DNA of 64,000 nucleotides from Bradyrhizobium retamae (GCF_001440415.1 NZ_LLYA01000046.1:1-64000), one strand, 5' to 3'. Positions 41,795-51,687 are shown, counted from the stretch's first letter. The notes: a model not told the origin generated them from the letters alone. Program-made: numbers and translations.

Positions 41795-43114
41795 TCAGCT
41801 TTCTTTCGAGCAGTCGCGCGGGTGTATGTTCTTCTCCGCGGCATATTTCGCCGAAACATCCTTGACGAGCGGTTCGGTGTTGGCTTGGTTGGCCGTGTAC
41901 CAGTCGGAGATGACTTTCCAGCTCTTGCCGTCCCACTGCTGTACGCGCCCGTCCCGCGCGCCCTCGTGGTCGGAGCAGGAAATCTTGATCGGCTTCAACA
42001 TGCCCTCGAAGCCGAGTTCCTTGATCCGTGCATCCGAGAGGTTGAGGTTCTCCAGACCCCAACGGACCTGCTCGCCCGTCAGCGGCTTCTTGCCGAACTT
42101 TTCCTGCGCCTTGCGGATCGCCTCCACGCCGAGCATGGCATTCACCATCCCGCGGTTATAGAGAACTTCGCCGACCTTGTCAGGCTCTGACAACCCCTTG
42201 CCCTTGGCATAGACGTACTTCTCGATGTCGGCATGCACGGGGAATTTGCCCGCGCCATGCTGAAGCATCAGCGCCTTATAGCCAGCGGCTTGATCGCCTG
42301 CGGGCGTCACATCCGGCTCGGCGCCCGACCACCAAACACCGATCATCTTCTCGCGCGGATAGGCAACAGCCGCCGCTTCCTTGACAGCCGTGCCGTTCAT
42401 CACGCCCCAACCCCAGAGCAAAACATAGTCCGGCCGGTTCTGGCGGATCGCCAGCCATTGCGACTTCTGTTCGACACCGGGGTGCGTGACCGGGATCGGC
42501 GTGAACTCAAAGCCGTGCTTCTTTGCCAGCACCTCCAGCATCGGGATCGGCTCCTTGCCGTACGGGCTGTCGTGAAAGAGCAGCGAAATCTTCTTGCCTT
42601 TCAGCTTGTCGGCGCCGCCGAGTTCCTTGGCGATGTGCTGGATCGCGATATCGGCCGCGGACCAGTACGTGCCGAGCAGCGGGAAGTTGTACGCGAACAC
42701 CGCGCCGTTCTTGGAATCGGAACGGCCGTAACCCATCGTGATGATCGGGATCTTGTCAGTCGTGGTCTTTTCGGTGAGGGCGAATGTAATGCCGGTCGAC
42801 AGCGGATTGAAGAAGGCCGCGCCGGTCGGGCCCTTGCCCTTGAGACGCTCGTAACACTCAACGCCCTTGTCGGTGGCGTAGCCGGTCTCGCATTCCTCGA
42901 CCAGAAGCTTGACGCCATTGATGCCGCCGTCGCGCTCGTTGACAAGGTTGTAATAGTCGGCCACGCCGTTTGCGTACGGCACGCCGTTCACGGCGTACGC
43001 GCCCGTTCGGTAGGATAGTATCGGGATGAACTGCTCGCTCTGCGCTGCAGCAGGAGAGGCAAACGCCCCGCCTGAAAGTATGGCTGCAGCAAGTAATAGT
43101 TTGTTGCGTACCAT
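41795..43114 (-). CDS. livK: LivK-type amino-acid/carboxylate-binding protein
   Basis: 439 residues from ATG 43114 (GAGGAG site), signal peptide to about SPAAAQ. The type I periplasmic-binding fold (Peripla_BP_6) is seen in YRTGAYAVNGVPYANGVADYYNLVNERDGGINGVKLL, with ISLLFHDSPYGKEPIPML and VLLWGWGVMNGTAVKEA. It is longer than E. coli LivK (about 345 mature residues) and sits in an operon with an acyl-CoA synthetase. The ligand is therefore more likely an aromatic, aliphatic or dicarboxylic acid than leucine. That is inference from context. Confidence 0.87.
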   Translation of the reverse strand: MVRNKLLLAAAILSGGAFASPAAAQSEQFIPILSYRTGAYAVNGVPYANGVADYYNLVNERDGGINGVKLLVEECETGYATDKGVECYERLKGKGPTGAAFFNPLSTGITFALTEKTTTDKIPIITMGYGRSDSKNGAVFAYNFPLLGTYWSAADIAIQHIAKELGGADKLKGKKISLLFHDSPYGKEPIPMLEVLAKKHGFEFTPIPVTHPGVEQKSQWLAIRQNRPDYVLLWGWGVMNGTAVKEAAAVAYPREKMIGVWWSGAEPDVTPAGDQAAGYKALMLQHGAGKFPVHADIEKYVYAKGKGLSEPDKVGEVLYNRGMVNAMLGVEAIRKAQEKFGKKPLTGEQVRWGLENLNLSDARIKELGFEGMLKPIKISCSDHEGARDGRVQQWDGKSWKVISDWYTANQANTEPLVKDVSAKYAAEKNIHPRDCSKES

Positions 43115-43244
43115 ATAACTCTCCTCCTCGTTCAGCCCGTTTTTTCTGTACCGGGTCTTGTTTTCGCGGGCTTCCTTGCCTCCTAATGCCAACGACCGCC
43201 GCTCCGCATTGCGATCTTCGGCTTGCTTCGCACTACCCGCCCCT

Positions 43245-44372
43245 TCAGTAGGGAAACGGCCACAGTCTGAGCTTCTCCTTGCCAATCGATATGAGCCGGG
43301 CAAACCCATGTGGCTCCTTGATGAGAAGATAGCAGATCAACGATCCAAAGATGATGAATTCCAGATGAGTAATCGTCTCTGTCGACAGCGGCACACCGAG
43401 CTGGGTTGGAAGCAGGTTCAGCATAATGGGCAGGATCAGGATAAAGGCCGCACCGATGAACGACCCCATGATCGAACCCAACCCGCCGATGATCACCATG
43501 AACAGGAGCTGCAGCGAACGCTCGATCGAGAAGGCGAGCGGCTCCCACGAGCCCAGATAGACGAACGCCCAAAGTGCGCCCGCCACGCCGATGATAAATG
43601 ACGAGACCGCAAAAGCTGTAAGCTTCGCGTAGAGTGGCCGGATGCCGATGAGCTCCGCGGCGATGTCCATGTCACGGATTGCCATCCATTGTCTGCCGAG
43701 GTTGCCGCGAACGAGATTCTTCGCCAGAAACGCGAACACCGTTACGAAGATCAGGCACAGCATATAGCGCTCGATCGGCGTGCCTACGTTCAGACCGAAG
43801 AAATCCAGTGTTGGTGCATTGACCGACCCTGACGGCGCATAATTGGTGAACCACGCCACCCGCAGGAACACCCAGTCAAAAAAGAACTGCGCTGCGAGTG
43901 TTGCAACCGCCAGATAGAGGCCCTTGATCCGCAGACTGGGAATACCGAAGAGGATACCGACAACCGCCGCCGTGAGCCCGCCGAGCAAAATAGATAACAG
44001 TACGGGCAACGGCGGGATCGAAATCGCGAAGCCAAGCCAGGCAAGCGGAATATGAACGCCGGTCCCCAACTTGTAGGCAGAGTAGGCGCCGACGGCCATG
44101 AACGCGCCGCTGCCGAGTGAGATCTGGCCGCAATAGCCGACAAGAATGTTTACGCCGATAGCGGCGAGTGCGAGGATCAGGAAGGGCAGCAGAATGGCGC
44201 GGAGCAGATAGTCGCTGCCGAACGGCCAAATGTCGAAGTCGGCCAGCAGCGGCACGCCAATGAAGGCGATACCGAGCAAGATGGCGAGCGCTATACGGTC
44301 CTGGTGGATCGGGAAGATCGCCATATCCTCCGCGTAGGTCGTCTTGAATTGGCCAGCCTCGCGATAAAGCAC
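43245..44372 (-). CDS. livM: LivM-type ABC permease
   Basis: 375-residue inner-membrane permease. LivM family text: NILVGYCGQISLGSGAFMAVGAYSAYKL, GLYLAVATLAAQFFFDW, RQWMAIRDMDIAAELIGI and IIGGLGSIMGSFIGAAFILILP (EAA-like loop region). About ten transmembrane segments. It is followed by a 130-nt gap to livK and preceded by livH with a 15-nt gap. It forms the translocation pore with LivH. Confidence 0.9.
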   Translation of the reverse strand: MLYREAGQFKTTYAEDMAIFPIHQDRIALAILLGIAFIGVPLLADFDIWPFGSDYLLRAILLPFLILALAAIGVNILVGYCGQISLGSGAFMAVGAYSAYKLGTGVHIPLAWLGFAISIPPLPVLLSILLGGLTAAVVGILFGIPSLRIKGLYLAVATLAAQFFFDWVFLRVAWFTNYAPSGSVNAPTLDFFGLNVGTPIERYMLCLIFVTVFAFLAKNLVRGNLGRQWMAIRDMDIAAELIGIRPLYAKLTAFAVSSFIIGVAGALWAFVYLGSWEPLAFSIERSLQLLFMVIIGGLGSIMGSFIGAAFILILPIMLNLLPTQLGVPLSTETITHLEFIIFGSLICYLLIKEPHGFARLISIGKEKLRLWPFPY

Positions 44373-44387
44373 AACTAACTCCTCGTC

Positions 44388-45317
44388 TCAGACACGTGCG
44401 ATGATCCGCTCGCCGAACAGCCCCTGCGGCCGCACGAGCAGCACCGCCAACGCCAGCACATAGGCGAACCAATATTCGATACCGCCACCAATATACGACC
44501 CCAGGAATACCTCCGCGATCTTCTCGCCCGCACCCACAATGAGCCCGCCGACGATGGCCCCTGGAACCGAGGTAAGACCCCCAATGATCAGAACCGGCAA
44601 GGCCTTCAGCGCGAGAAACGTGATCGAGAACTGCACACCCAGCTTGGTACCCCACACGGTCGCCGCAACCAGCGCAACGAGACCGGCAACTAGCCAGACC
44701 ACAAACCAGATCCAGCCGATTGGAATCCCGACCGACTGCGCTGCCATATGGTCATCGGCAACCGCCCTGAGCGCGCGACCGGTCTTGGTTTGCTGGAAGA
44801 AGATCGCGAGACCCGCGACCAGAATGCCAGCGATAAAGCCGCCCCAGACATCCAGCTTGTTGACCAGAATTCCACCGGGAAAGAGATTGTCAAACAGGAA
44901 CCAGGCATCCGTCGGAAACAGCCGCAAAGGGTAAGAGCCGGAACCGAAGATCATCTGCGCCGCCCCCTCGAGGATGAATGTCACGCCGATGGTGGACATG
45001 AACAGCGTGAGGCCATCCTGATTGACGAGAGGTCCGATCACGAACCGCTCGATCAGCCAGGCCGTTATCGCCATGATCACTGCGGCGAAGCCGATTCCGA
45101 GGACGATCGCAACCCAAAGCGGGAAGCCGTTCGCCACGAGGAGATCGAGCGAACGAACCAGCGCCAACCCGGCGAGCAACACCATTGCGCCTTGCGCAAA
45201 ATTAAAGACGCCGGATGCCTTGAAGATCAACACGAAGCCGAGCGCGACCAGCGAATACAGGACGCCAGACATCAATCCGCCGATCAGCACCTCGAGAAAT
45301 TGACCCAATGCGATCAC
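44388..45317 (-). CDS. livH: LivH-type ABC permease
   Basis: 309 residues from GTG 45317 (GGGAG 8 nt upstream), matching usual LivH length. Motifs: LMSGVLYSLVALGFVLIFKASGVFNFAQGAM, VAGLVALVAATVWGTKLG, LKALPVLIIGGLTSVPGAIVGGLIVG. A longer in-frame start to 45383 would overlap livG and lacks a ribosome site. It is a pore-forming inner-membrane subunit. Confidence 0.9.
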   Translation of the reverse strand: MIALGQFLEVLIGGLMSGVLYSLVALGFVLIFKASGVFNFAQGAMVLLAGLALVRSLDLLVANGFPLWVAIVLGIGFAAVIMAITAWLIERFVIGPLVNQDGLTLFMSTIGVTFILEGAAQMIFGSGSYPLRLFPTDAWFLFDNLFPGGILVNKLDVWGGFIAGILVAGLAIFFQQTKTGRALRAVADDHMAAQSVGIPIGWIWFVVWLVAGLVALVAATVWGTKLGVQFSITFLALKALPVLIIGGLTSVPGAIVGGLIVGAGEKIAEVFLGSYIGGGIEYWFAYVLALAVLLVRPQGLFGERIIARV

Positions 45318-45327
45318 ACTATGCTCC

Positions 45328-46113
45328 CTAGTGCGCGATGCCGAGATAGGCGTCGATGACGCCCTGATTCTTCTTGACCTCATCCGGCGTTCCGTCGGCG
45401 ATCTTCACGCCATGATCGAGCACCACCACGCGATGGGAGAGATCCATCACCACAGCCATGTCATGCTCGATCAGCGCGATGGTCGTGCCGTAATAGTCGT
45501 TCACGTCGAGGATGAACCGCGACATGTCCTTCTTCTCTTCGAGGTTCATGCCTGCCATCGGTTCGTCAAGCAGCAGGAGATCGGGCTCCATCGCAAGGGC
45601 GCGGCCGAGTTCGACCCGTTTCTGCAGACCGTATGGCAAGCGCGCGACCGGCACCTTGCGGATCGGTTCGATCTCCAGAAAATCGATGATCTCTTCGACC
45701 CGGTGCCGATGCTCGATCTCCTCCGCCAGCGCAGGGCCGTAGCGCAGCATCTGCCACAGAAGGCCTCGCCGCATCTTCAATGTGCGGCCAGCCATTATAT
45801 TGTCGAGCGCGCTCATTCCCTTGAACAGCGCGACGTTTTGAAAGGTGCGCGCAATGCCGCCACGGGACGCCTCGAACGGCTGCATCTGGGCGCGGGTTCG
45901 TCCCTTGAAGGTGATGGCACCGCGATTGGGATGATAGAAGCCGTTGATGACGTTGAGCATCGAAGTCTTCCCGGCGCCATTCGGTCCGATGATGGCGCGA
46001 ATTTCACCTTTCCTGATGTCAAGCGAAACATTCCTCAGCGCTTTCACGCCGCCAAACGCCAGCGATACCCCCTCGACCTGAAGCAGGATTTCGCTCGTGT
46101 CCGGCATCCTCAT
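45328..46113 (-). CDS. livG: branched-chain-type ABC transporter ATPase, LivG-like
   Basis: 261 residues. Walker A GPNGAGKTS, Q-loop RTFQNVALF, signature LPYGLQKRVE (the LivG variant), Walker B LLLLDEPMAGMN, switch IEHDMAVVM. The insertion between Q-loop and signature (RTLKMRRGLLWQMLRYGP) is typical of LivG. The ATG overlaps the stop of the acyl-CoA synthetase by 4 nt, coupling the two. The C-terminal Q-G-V-I-D-A-Y-L-G end is typical. Confidence 0.92.
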   Translation of the reverse strand: MRMPDTSEILLQVEGVSLAFGGVKALRNVSLDIRKGEIRAIIGPNGAGKTSMLNVINGFYHPNRGAITFKGRTRAQMQPFEASRGGIARTFQNVALFKGMSALDNIMAGRTLKMRRGLLWQMLRYGPALAEEIEHRHRVEEIIDFLEIEPIRKVPVARLPYGLQKRVELGRALAMEPDLLLLDEPMAGMNLEEKKDMSRFILDVNDYYGTTIALIEHDMAVVMDLSHRVVVLDHGVKIADGTPDEVKKNQGVIDAYLGIAH

Positions 46114-48080
46114 GCGGCCCTCCCCAAGGGTTCCGTCGCGCCAATTGCCGGCACGTCGCGGATCTTTACCCGCGCCGCAATCACGCCTTTGCGGCCATCC
46201 TCAAAAGTGACTTCGGTGGAAATGTCCGCTTCATGCGAACCGTCGTAAAGCGCTGCGACCAATGGCGCATAGCGCTCGGCGATAAATCCGCGGCGAACTT
46301 TCTGCGTGCGTGTCAATTCGCCATCGTCTGCGTCCAACTCCTTATGCAGAATCAGAAAGCGGCGAATCTGTGCGCCAGCCATCACCTTTTCCTCCGCGAG
46401 GGAGCGGTTCACTTCGGCAACGCTTTTCGCCACCAGGTCGTAGACCAGCGGATGCCCCGCCAGTTCCTGATAGGAGCCGTAGGCAATGTTGTTGCGTTCG
46501 GCCCAGCTCCCCACCGCAGTCAGGTCGATATTGAGAATGGCGCAAACGAACTCCCTGGAATCGCCGAAGGCGACCGCTTCCTTGATGCTTGGAAAGAACT
46601 TCAACTTGTTCTCAAGATACTTCGGCGCAAATATCGTTCCGTCGGCCAGCCGGCCCACATCCTTTGCGCGATCGATGATCTTCAGATGTCCCGTCTTCTC
46701 ATCGAAGAAGCCGGCATCACCGGTCTTGACGTAACCGTCAGGCGTCAGGGTCTCCGCAGTTCTCGCTTGATCCTTGAAATATCGGACAAACATGCCGGGT
46801 GAACGGAATTGCACCTCGCCTGATTCCGCAATGCGAATGTCGACGTTCGGCGCCGCCGGCCCAACAGTATCGGAGTAGATTTCCCCGTCAGGCTGACACG
46901 TAACGTAGAGGAACGCTTCAGTCTGACCGTAGAGCTGCTTCAGGTTCAATCCGATCGAGCGGTAAAACGCGAAAAGATCCGGACCAATGGCTTCACCTGC
47001 AGTATAGGCAACGCGCACGCGAGACAGGCCGAGAACGTTTTTAAGGGGCTCGTAGAGTATCGAGCGTCCCAGCGCATAGAGTAGCCGGCCTGACACCGGC
47101 ACCGGCTTTCCGGTCAAAATCGATTCGCCATGCCGTCGCGCAATGCCGAGGAAGTAGTCGAACATACGCCGCTTGATTGGCGCAGCATCCTCCATTCGGA
47201 TCATCACCCGCGTCAGCATGTTTTCGAAAACGCGCGGCGGAGCGAAATAGAAGGTTGGTCCGATCTCGCGCAAATCCTGCTCGACCGTCTCACCGCTCTC
47301 GGGACACGCCATGCAAAAACCGGCGGCAAGGCCCTGCGCATAGTTGAGGTAATGATCTCCCACCCAGGCGAGCGGCAGATAAGCAAGCGCCACGTCGTTC
47401 TGGGTCAACCTGTCGAATCTGACAGTATCCGTTACAGCGTCGATGCACCGTCGCGCCGACAGCATGACGCCCTTCGACGCGCCGGTTGTCCCCGAGGTAT
47501 AGAGGATGATCGAGATGTCAGAACCTTCACCCTGACGGATGATTTCATCGATCTGCTCGCCAAACGCAGCGTTGCCCGCAAGCGCGGCCCGGCCGTCTTC
47601 GATGACATCGTGGATTGCGATCAGCCGGCTGTGATCGTAGTCGCGGAGTCCACGCGGTTCATCGTAGACAATCTTCCGGAGATGCGGCACCCGATCGGAT
47701 ACGGACAAAACCTTGTCGACCTGCTCCTGATCTTGCGCCGCAACAAGCTTTACGTCGGCGTGGGCAAGAACGTAGGTAAGCTCGTCAGCAACCGCATCCG
47801 AATAGACCGGGACCGGAATCGCACGCAGCGCCTGCGCTGCCATCATGGTCCAATAGAGCTTCGGCCGGTTGGAGCCGACGATGGCGATCGTTTCGCTCGG
47901 CTGCAACCCAATCCGCTGCAAACCCGCGGCATAAGCACGTACGATCCCGGCGACCTCGGTCCAAGTCCATGTCTGCCAGATGCCAAGGTCCTTGTGCCGA
48001 AACGCCGGATGGTTGCCAAATTTCGCGGCGTTTCGCAGCAGCAACTTGGGGAACGTGTCAAACGATCCGCCATCGGCCAT
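46110..48080 (-). CDS. AMP-forming long-chain acyl-CoA synthetase
   Basis: 656 residues from ATG 48080 (GGAG 6 nt upstream). ANL superfamily: the P-loop SIILYTSGTTGASKGVML, QLYGQTEAFLYV (A5-type), GYVKTGDAGFFDEKTGHLKIIDRAKD and the C-terminal lid. Length fits the FACS/bubblegum-type long-chain subgroup. It activates a carboxylic acid to its CoA thioester. It is the first gene of the liv operon, so it probably activates the imported substrate or its product. Substrate chain type cannot be told from sequence. Confidence 0.9.
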   Translation of the reverse strand: MADGGSFDTFPKLLLRNAAKFGNHPAFRHKDLGIWQTWTWTEVAGIVRAYAAGLQRIGLQPSETIAIVGSNRPKLYWTMMAAQALRAIPVPVYSDAVADELTYVLAHADVKLVAAQDQEQVDKVLSVSDRVPHLRKIVYDEPRGLRDYDHSRLIAIHDVIEDGRAALAGNAAFGEQIDEIIRQGEGSDISIILYTSGTTGASKGVMLSARRCIDAVTDTVRFDRLTQNDVALAYLPLAWVGDHYLNYAQGLAAGFCMACPESGETVEQDLREIGPTFYFAPPRVFENMLTRVMIRMEDAAPIKRRMFDYFLGIARRHGESILTGKPVPVSGRLLYALGRSILYEPLKNVLGLSRVRVAYTAGEAIGPDLFAFYRSIGLNLKQLYGQTEAFLYVTCQPDGEIYSDTVGPAAPNVDIRIAESGEVQFRSPGMFVRYFKDQARTAETLTPDGYVKTGDAGFFDEKTGHLKIIDRAKDVGRLADGTIFAPKYLENKLKFFPSIKEAVAFGDSREFVCAILNIDLTAVGSWAERNNIAYGSYQELAGHPLVYDLVAKSVAEVNRSLAEEKVMAGAQIRRFLILHKELDADDGELTRTQKVRRGFIAERYAPLVAALYDGSHEADISTEVTFEDGRKGVIAARVKIRDVPAIGATEPLGRAA

Positions 48081-48457
48081 GTCGGTCTCCACCCAAAACC
48101 GGCACGTTGGTTCGCGCCTGCTTATGGTGATCTGCGCGCTTTAAGCAGCAGCCATGCGAGTTCCGCATGCTTCCCTTGAGAATACAATTGATCGAAAGTC
48201 CTACAAGCCCGGTTTGGCAGTCCCGGATGCGACCAATTGTGTTGGCGCATGTTGCGACGCAATCATCCTATGCCGGTTGTGGGGCACAAACGGACTTTCC
48301 GGGATGTGAGCTAGGAGCCAAAAAGTAGATATCGCACGAAGCGTTTGGTTTTCATCCGAAACCAAAATTGCCTCTGTCGATCTATAACCCTTCACTGCAG
48401 CCGCGCGTCGACCGCGCCCGTGAAGATGCTCGCTCCACCGGCGCGGCCGTCTAACGT
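48081..48457. other. intergenic region, promoter side of the acyl-CoA synthetase operon
   Basis: About 375 bases with no supported gene. There is a perfect 8-bp inverted repeat (TTTGGTTT, 48344-48351, with AAACCAAA, 48359-48366, loop TCATCCG) that could be an operator or weak hairpin. The rest shows no repeat or RNA gene that I recognise. Confidence 0.4.
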
Positions 48458-49966
48458 TTACGCGGCGCGAACGTAGCCGTAGCGCATGTTCGAGGGCGCC
48501 TTGGCCGCCTGCGTGTACTCGTTCTTGAGCGAAGCGAGGCGGTCCTCGGAATAGGCCGGCATCCTGGTGTTGTCAGCCGCTCTCAGCTTGATCTTGTAGA
48601 ATCTGGTGGCGTTGCCCGCGAAGATCAGTTGCTTGGTGGCGCTATTGGCATCGCCGAGTGGCGCAAAGCCGTACTTCTTCTGCATGTCCTCCGGGATTTC
48701 GAGCCGGCGCATCGCCTCGATCTGCCACTGCGGTGAGCCGTACCAGACCGAGTCGGTGCCCCACATCACGTGGTCTACCCCCATACCCTTGATCAGCGTG
48801 CCGATCAGCGCGGCACAGAATTTCGGATGCGCCACCGCCGAGTTGGCAAAGCACGTGCCGAGCTCGGCATAAACATTGGTGACGCCGAACTTCTGCGGGA
48901 TTTCCGAAAGATCCGTAGCCCACTGGATGCGGCCGGTCTGCTCGAACTCGGCCCACGCCCTGTCCGGCAGTTCGGTGAACGGCCGTAGCGCCGAGTGATA
49001 GATCACGAAGTTCATCTGCGGCCAATCCTTGGCAGCCTTTCCGATGTCCCACGCGGTTGCATATTCCCACACGCCGGCGAACGACTTCTCGTAATCCGGC
49101 GGCAGCAGCCCCTTGTGGATGCACAGCGTATTGATGCCGGCCTTTACCGCTTTCTCGTAAAACGGATACATCACCTGCTCGTCGTCGAGCCGCCACGGAT
49201 ATTTGGAGGGCGCCAGCGGATCGCCGATCGTGTAGGACTTCCAGGAATCCGGCTTGTAGACCTCGATCGCCTTGTCGACCTCCTCCATCCAGCCGGGCTG
49301 CTTTGGGGTGATGACGCTGTGCGCCAGCAGCCGGCGCGAGCCGGCGAAGTCGTTGATGAGTTCGCGTGCCTTGACGATCTGCTCATTGGAAAGAAGCCAC
49401 CAGCTCGGATCGTCGAACGGCGCGCCGCTCAACAGCGCCATGTTGGTGTCGCTGTCGTAGTAGATCTCTTTCACATAGTTCTGAAACTTGTAGCGGGCGA
49501 GCGAGGACACGCCCTCCTCCTTCATCTTCGGGTTCCAGTGTTGGCTGGCAAAGTCCGCCAGCCCCAACAGCTCCTTGTGATCGAAGTCATCACGCACGAA
49601 GTGGGTCTGAACGTCGAAAATGAACTGGTTGGCGAGGCCTTGCGCGCGCGCCCGCATCAATTCGGGCTCTCGCGCCTCAGCAGGCGCGACCTGGAAAACA
49701 TTGCCGTAGACGTCGTTCATGGCGAGGAATGCAGCCGCCATGCCGCAGCTCGTGTGCAGGAACTGCCTGCGGCTCAAGCCGAGGTGCTTGCCGTTCGCGT
49801 CGGCGAGCTCATTGATCCGGGCCTCGACCTTCTTTTGCACGGCGCTCTGCGGGGGCGGCAGATACTCGCCATTGGAAACAATCTGCGTGGGAATCGGCGT
49901 TGCCGCCGATGCCGCCTCCGCGCCCGCGACAAGACGCTGCTCTCGCTCGCTAAGCCAGGTGCTCAT
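48458..49966 (-). CDS. metal-dependent amidohydrolase (COG2159-like) with internal Tat-like motif
   Basis: 502 residues from ATG 49966 (AGGGAG site). Residues 1-60 are hydrophilic, then SRRQFLHTSCGMAAAFLAM (65-83) looks like a twin-arginine signal placed unusually far in. The catalytic region is an amidohydrolase barrel: FDVQTHFVRDD in place of the HxH start, NFVIYHSAL, YAELGTCFAN and VMWGTDSVWYGSPQWQIEAM with the late Asp. It resembles the decarboxylase/ACMSD-like branch. Substrate unknown; it stands alone. Confidence 0.8.
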   Translation of the reverse strand: MSTWLSEREQRLVAGAEAASAATPIPTQIVSNGEYLPPPQSAVQKKVEARINELADANGKHLGLSRRQFLHTSCGMAAAFLAMNDVYGNVFQVAPAEAREPELMRARAQGLANQFIFDVQTHFVRDDFDHKELLGLADFASQHWNPKMKEEGVSSLARYKFQNYVKEIYYDSDTNMALLSGAPFDDPSWWLLSNEQIVKARELINDFAGSRRLLAHSVITPKQPGWMEEVDKAIEVYKPDSWKSYTIGDPLAPSKYPWRLDDEQVMYPFYEKAVKAGINTLCIHKGLLPPDYEKSFAGVWEYATAWDIGKAAKDWPQMNFVIYHSALRPFTELPDRAWAEFEQTGRIQWATDLSEIPQKFGVTNVYAELGTCFANSAVAHPKFCAALIGTLIKGMGVDHVMWGTDSVWYGSPQWQIEAMRRLEIPEDMQKKYGFAPLGDANSATKQLIFAGNATRFYKIKLRAADNTRMPAYSEDRLASLKNEYTQAAKAPSNMRYGYVRAA

Positions 49967-50390
49967 TGTTCTTCTCCCTGTTTGTTGGGCCACGACGGCG
50001 CTGGTCGGTGCGCGCATCAGCTTCCGCGTTTGGCCACTCTCGATCAGTCGGGTGGACGAAATAGGCATACCTCCGTTCAACCATGCATGAGGCCATCACA
50101 CTCGCCTCACGCGGAGGCCGAGTCTCTTCATCACGTCATTCTGTGAGGGTACAGACACACTTGAAAACTACTTGCGGTAGTGGCGCATCTTCGCCGAATT
50201 CAATGCTCAAATTTTCAACGGCGCAAGTAAAGTTATCCGGCAGTCATGCTGTCCCAAAGCGCCCCATTGCGACCGGCTGGCTTGCCCGAGTGAGCGCAAA
50301 GCGCCGTCGGTCTCACGAGGCGCTCGTTGAAAATGAAGCATCGTCCTTCGCGGACAAATGGAGGGACCCTGCCCGCGTCAATTGCCGGGC
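49967..50390. other. intergenic region without recognised gene
   Basis: About 420 bases between the amidohydrolase start and the zinc-ribbon stop. Short frames here have neither ribosome sites nor family features. No RNA gene, terminator or repeat could be supported. Confidence 0.4.
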
Positions 50391-50624
50391 CTAGACTCGA
50401 TCCCGTAGCCCTTTGACGCCTTCCCTTTCGGCGCAATGCTCGCAGCAAAAGAAAGTGCCGGACTTCTCCAATCCGTGCCCGACGATGCGGATGCCGCAAT
50501 GATCGCAAGTCGGCGCGAGCGCATGAATGGCGCACTCGAAACTATCGAAGGTATGCGCCTTGCCGTTCATTGTGACCTGAAAGGACTTGTCATAGTCATT
50601 GCCGCAGGTTTCACATGTAGCCAT
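50391..50624 (-). CDS. small zinc-ribbon/metallothionein-like protein
   Basis: 77 residues from ATG 50624 with GGAGG 8 nt upstream. Cysteine pairs: CETCGND near the start, C alone in FECAIHAL, CDHCG, and CCEHC near the end, plus several His. This is a small cysteine-rich metal-binding fold found in many proteobacteria. It may bind zinc structurally or act as a metal store; no enzyme motif is present. It overlaps no other gene in its chosen form and lies just downstream of the epimerase-like gene. Confidence 0.78.
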   Translation of the reverse strand: MATCETCGNDYDKSFQVTMNGKAHTFDSFECAIHALAPTCDHCGIRIVGHGLEKSGTFFCCEHCAEREGVKGLRDRV

Positions 50625-50763
50625 GATGTCCGCCTCCGTTATGGCGCGGTCGCCCCTTCGGGTTTGTTTGAGTTCAATAACGGTATCTCCAAAGGTTGGT
50701 TCCCCATCTTGAGCGCAACATCGACAATCCCGGCGTCCGTTGACGCGGCGCAATCGAGGAATC

Positions 50764-51687
50764 TCATCCTCCGGAGTTCGACAGCATCTTCTGGAGTATT
50801 GTCTCGATCGAGTGCGGCGATATCCCAAGCTCGGCAAATCCAGGCATATCCGGCGATGACACGGTGTCGATTTCCATCAGCTCCACTTGATTGCGCGTCA
50901 GGAATGGAATCCGGAGCGTTTCGGAGGCCCATGCCAGTGCATGCCAGGCGACAAACGGAATTGGAAGCAGTCGAGGCGCAAGTCCGGCCTGATGCGCCAC
51001 GGCTCTCAGCAACTCCTCGTAAGAGTAGACGCGAGGACCGCCGAACTCGAAGATATCAGGCGTCTCGGCGTGCTGCATGATCCGGCCAATCGCGTCCGCA
51101 ACATCATCCACATAGGCCGGCTGCAATCTGGTCACGCCGCGGCCGAACATCGGATAGACGGGAAGCTGGCGGAGCAGCTTGAGGATGACGACGAGAAACG
51201 CGTCGTCCGGTCCGAACATCACCGCCGGACGGATGAACGTTGCCTCGGCGAACGCGGCCCGGACCACCTGCTCACCCTCGCCACGCTTTCGGATGTAGCG
51301 TGATGGTGAGGCGGCATCGGAGCCGATTCCTGAAATATGGACGAGTCTTTTGACGCCAGCCCTGTGCGCTTGAACGGCTACCCGCCGGGCGGCCTCGACG
51401 TGAACGGAATGAAAAGTCTCCGCTCCGCGCTCGATGTAAAGACTGACCGCATTCACAACGCCGTAAGCGCCGGCAAGCGCATCCGCTACCGACCGCTCGT
51501 CGTGAATGTTGGCCTCTACGGATTGAAGTTGCGGATCATCAGCACCAGGCAATGTGTAGCCGTGATCCGGATGCCTTGACGCGACCCGAACGGAAAATCC
51601 GCATGAGCGCAGATGTCGAACGATGCGGCGGCCCAGAAAGCCGGTTCCGCCAAACACGGTGACGATCTGACCGTTCGTTGCCACCAT
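50764..51687 (-). CDS. NAD(P)-binding atypical SDR/NmrA-like (NDUFA9-type) protein
   Basis: 307 residues. The N-terminal dinucleotide motif is TVFGGTGFLGRRIVRHL (GxxGxxG). HISGIGSDAASPSRY takes the place of the SDR serine/tyrosine segment, and the next helix starts YIRKRGEGEQVV (Tyr-x3-Lys region altered to Y-I-R-K). FIRPAVMFGPDD is the following family block. The pattern matches atypical SDRs related to complex I subunit NDUFA9. Function is likely redox sensing, quinone-related or a dehydratase; not resolved. Confidence 0.82.
   Translation of the reverse strand: MVATNGQIVTVFGGTGFLGRRIVRHLRSCGFSVRVASRHPDHGYTLPGADDPQLQSVEANIHDERSVADALAGAYGVVNAVSLYIERGAETFHSVHVEAARRVAVQAHRAGVKRLVHISGIGSDAASPSRYIRKRGEGEQVVRAAFAEATFIRPAVMFGPDDAFLVVILKLLRQLPVYPMFGRGVTRLQPAYVDDVADAIGRIMQHAETPDIFEFGGPRVYSYEELLRAVAHQAGLAPRLLPIPFVAWHALAWASETLRIPFLTRNQVELMEIDTVSSPDMPGFAELGISPHSIETILQKMLSNSGG

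Noticed and set aside
48995..50146. 383-codon plus-strand frame opposite the amidohydrolase
   Set aside because: Mirror of a recognisable gene; no domain and no ribosome site.
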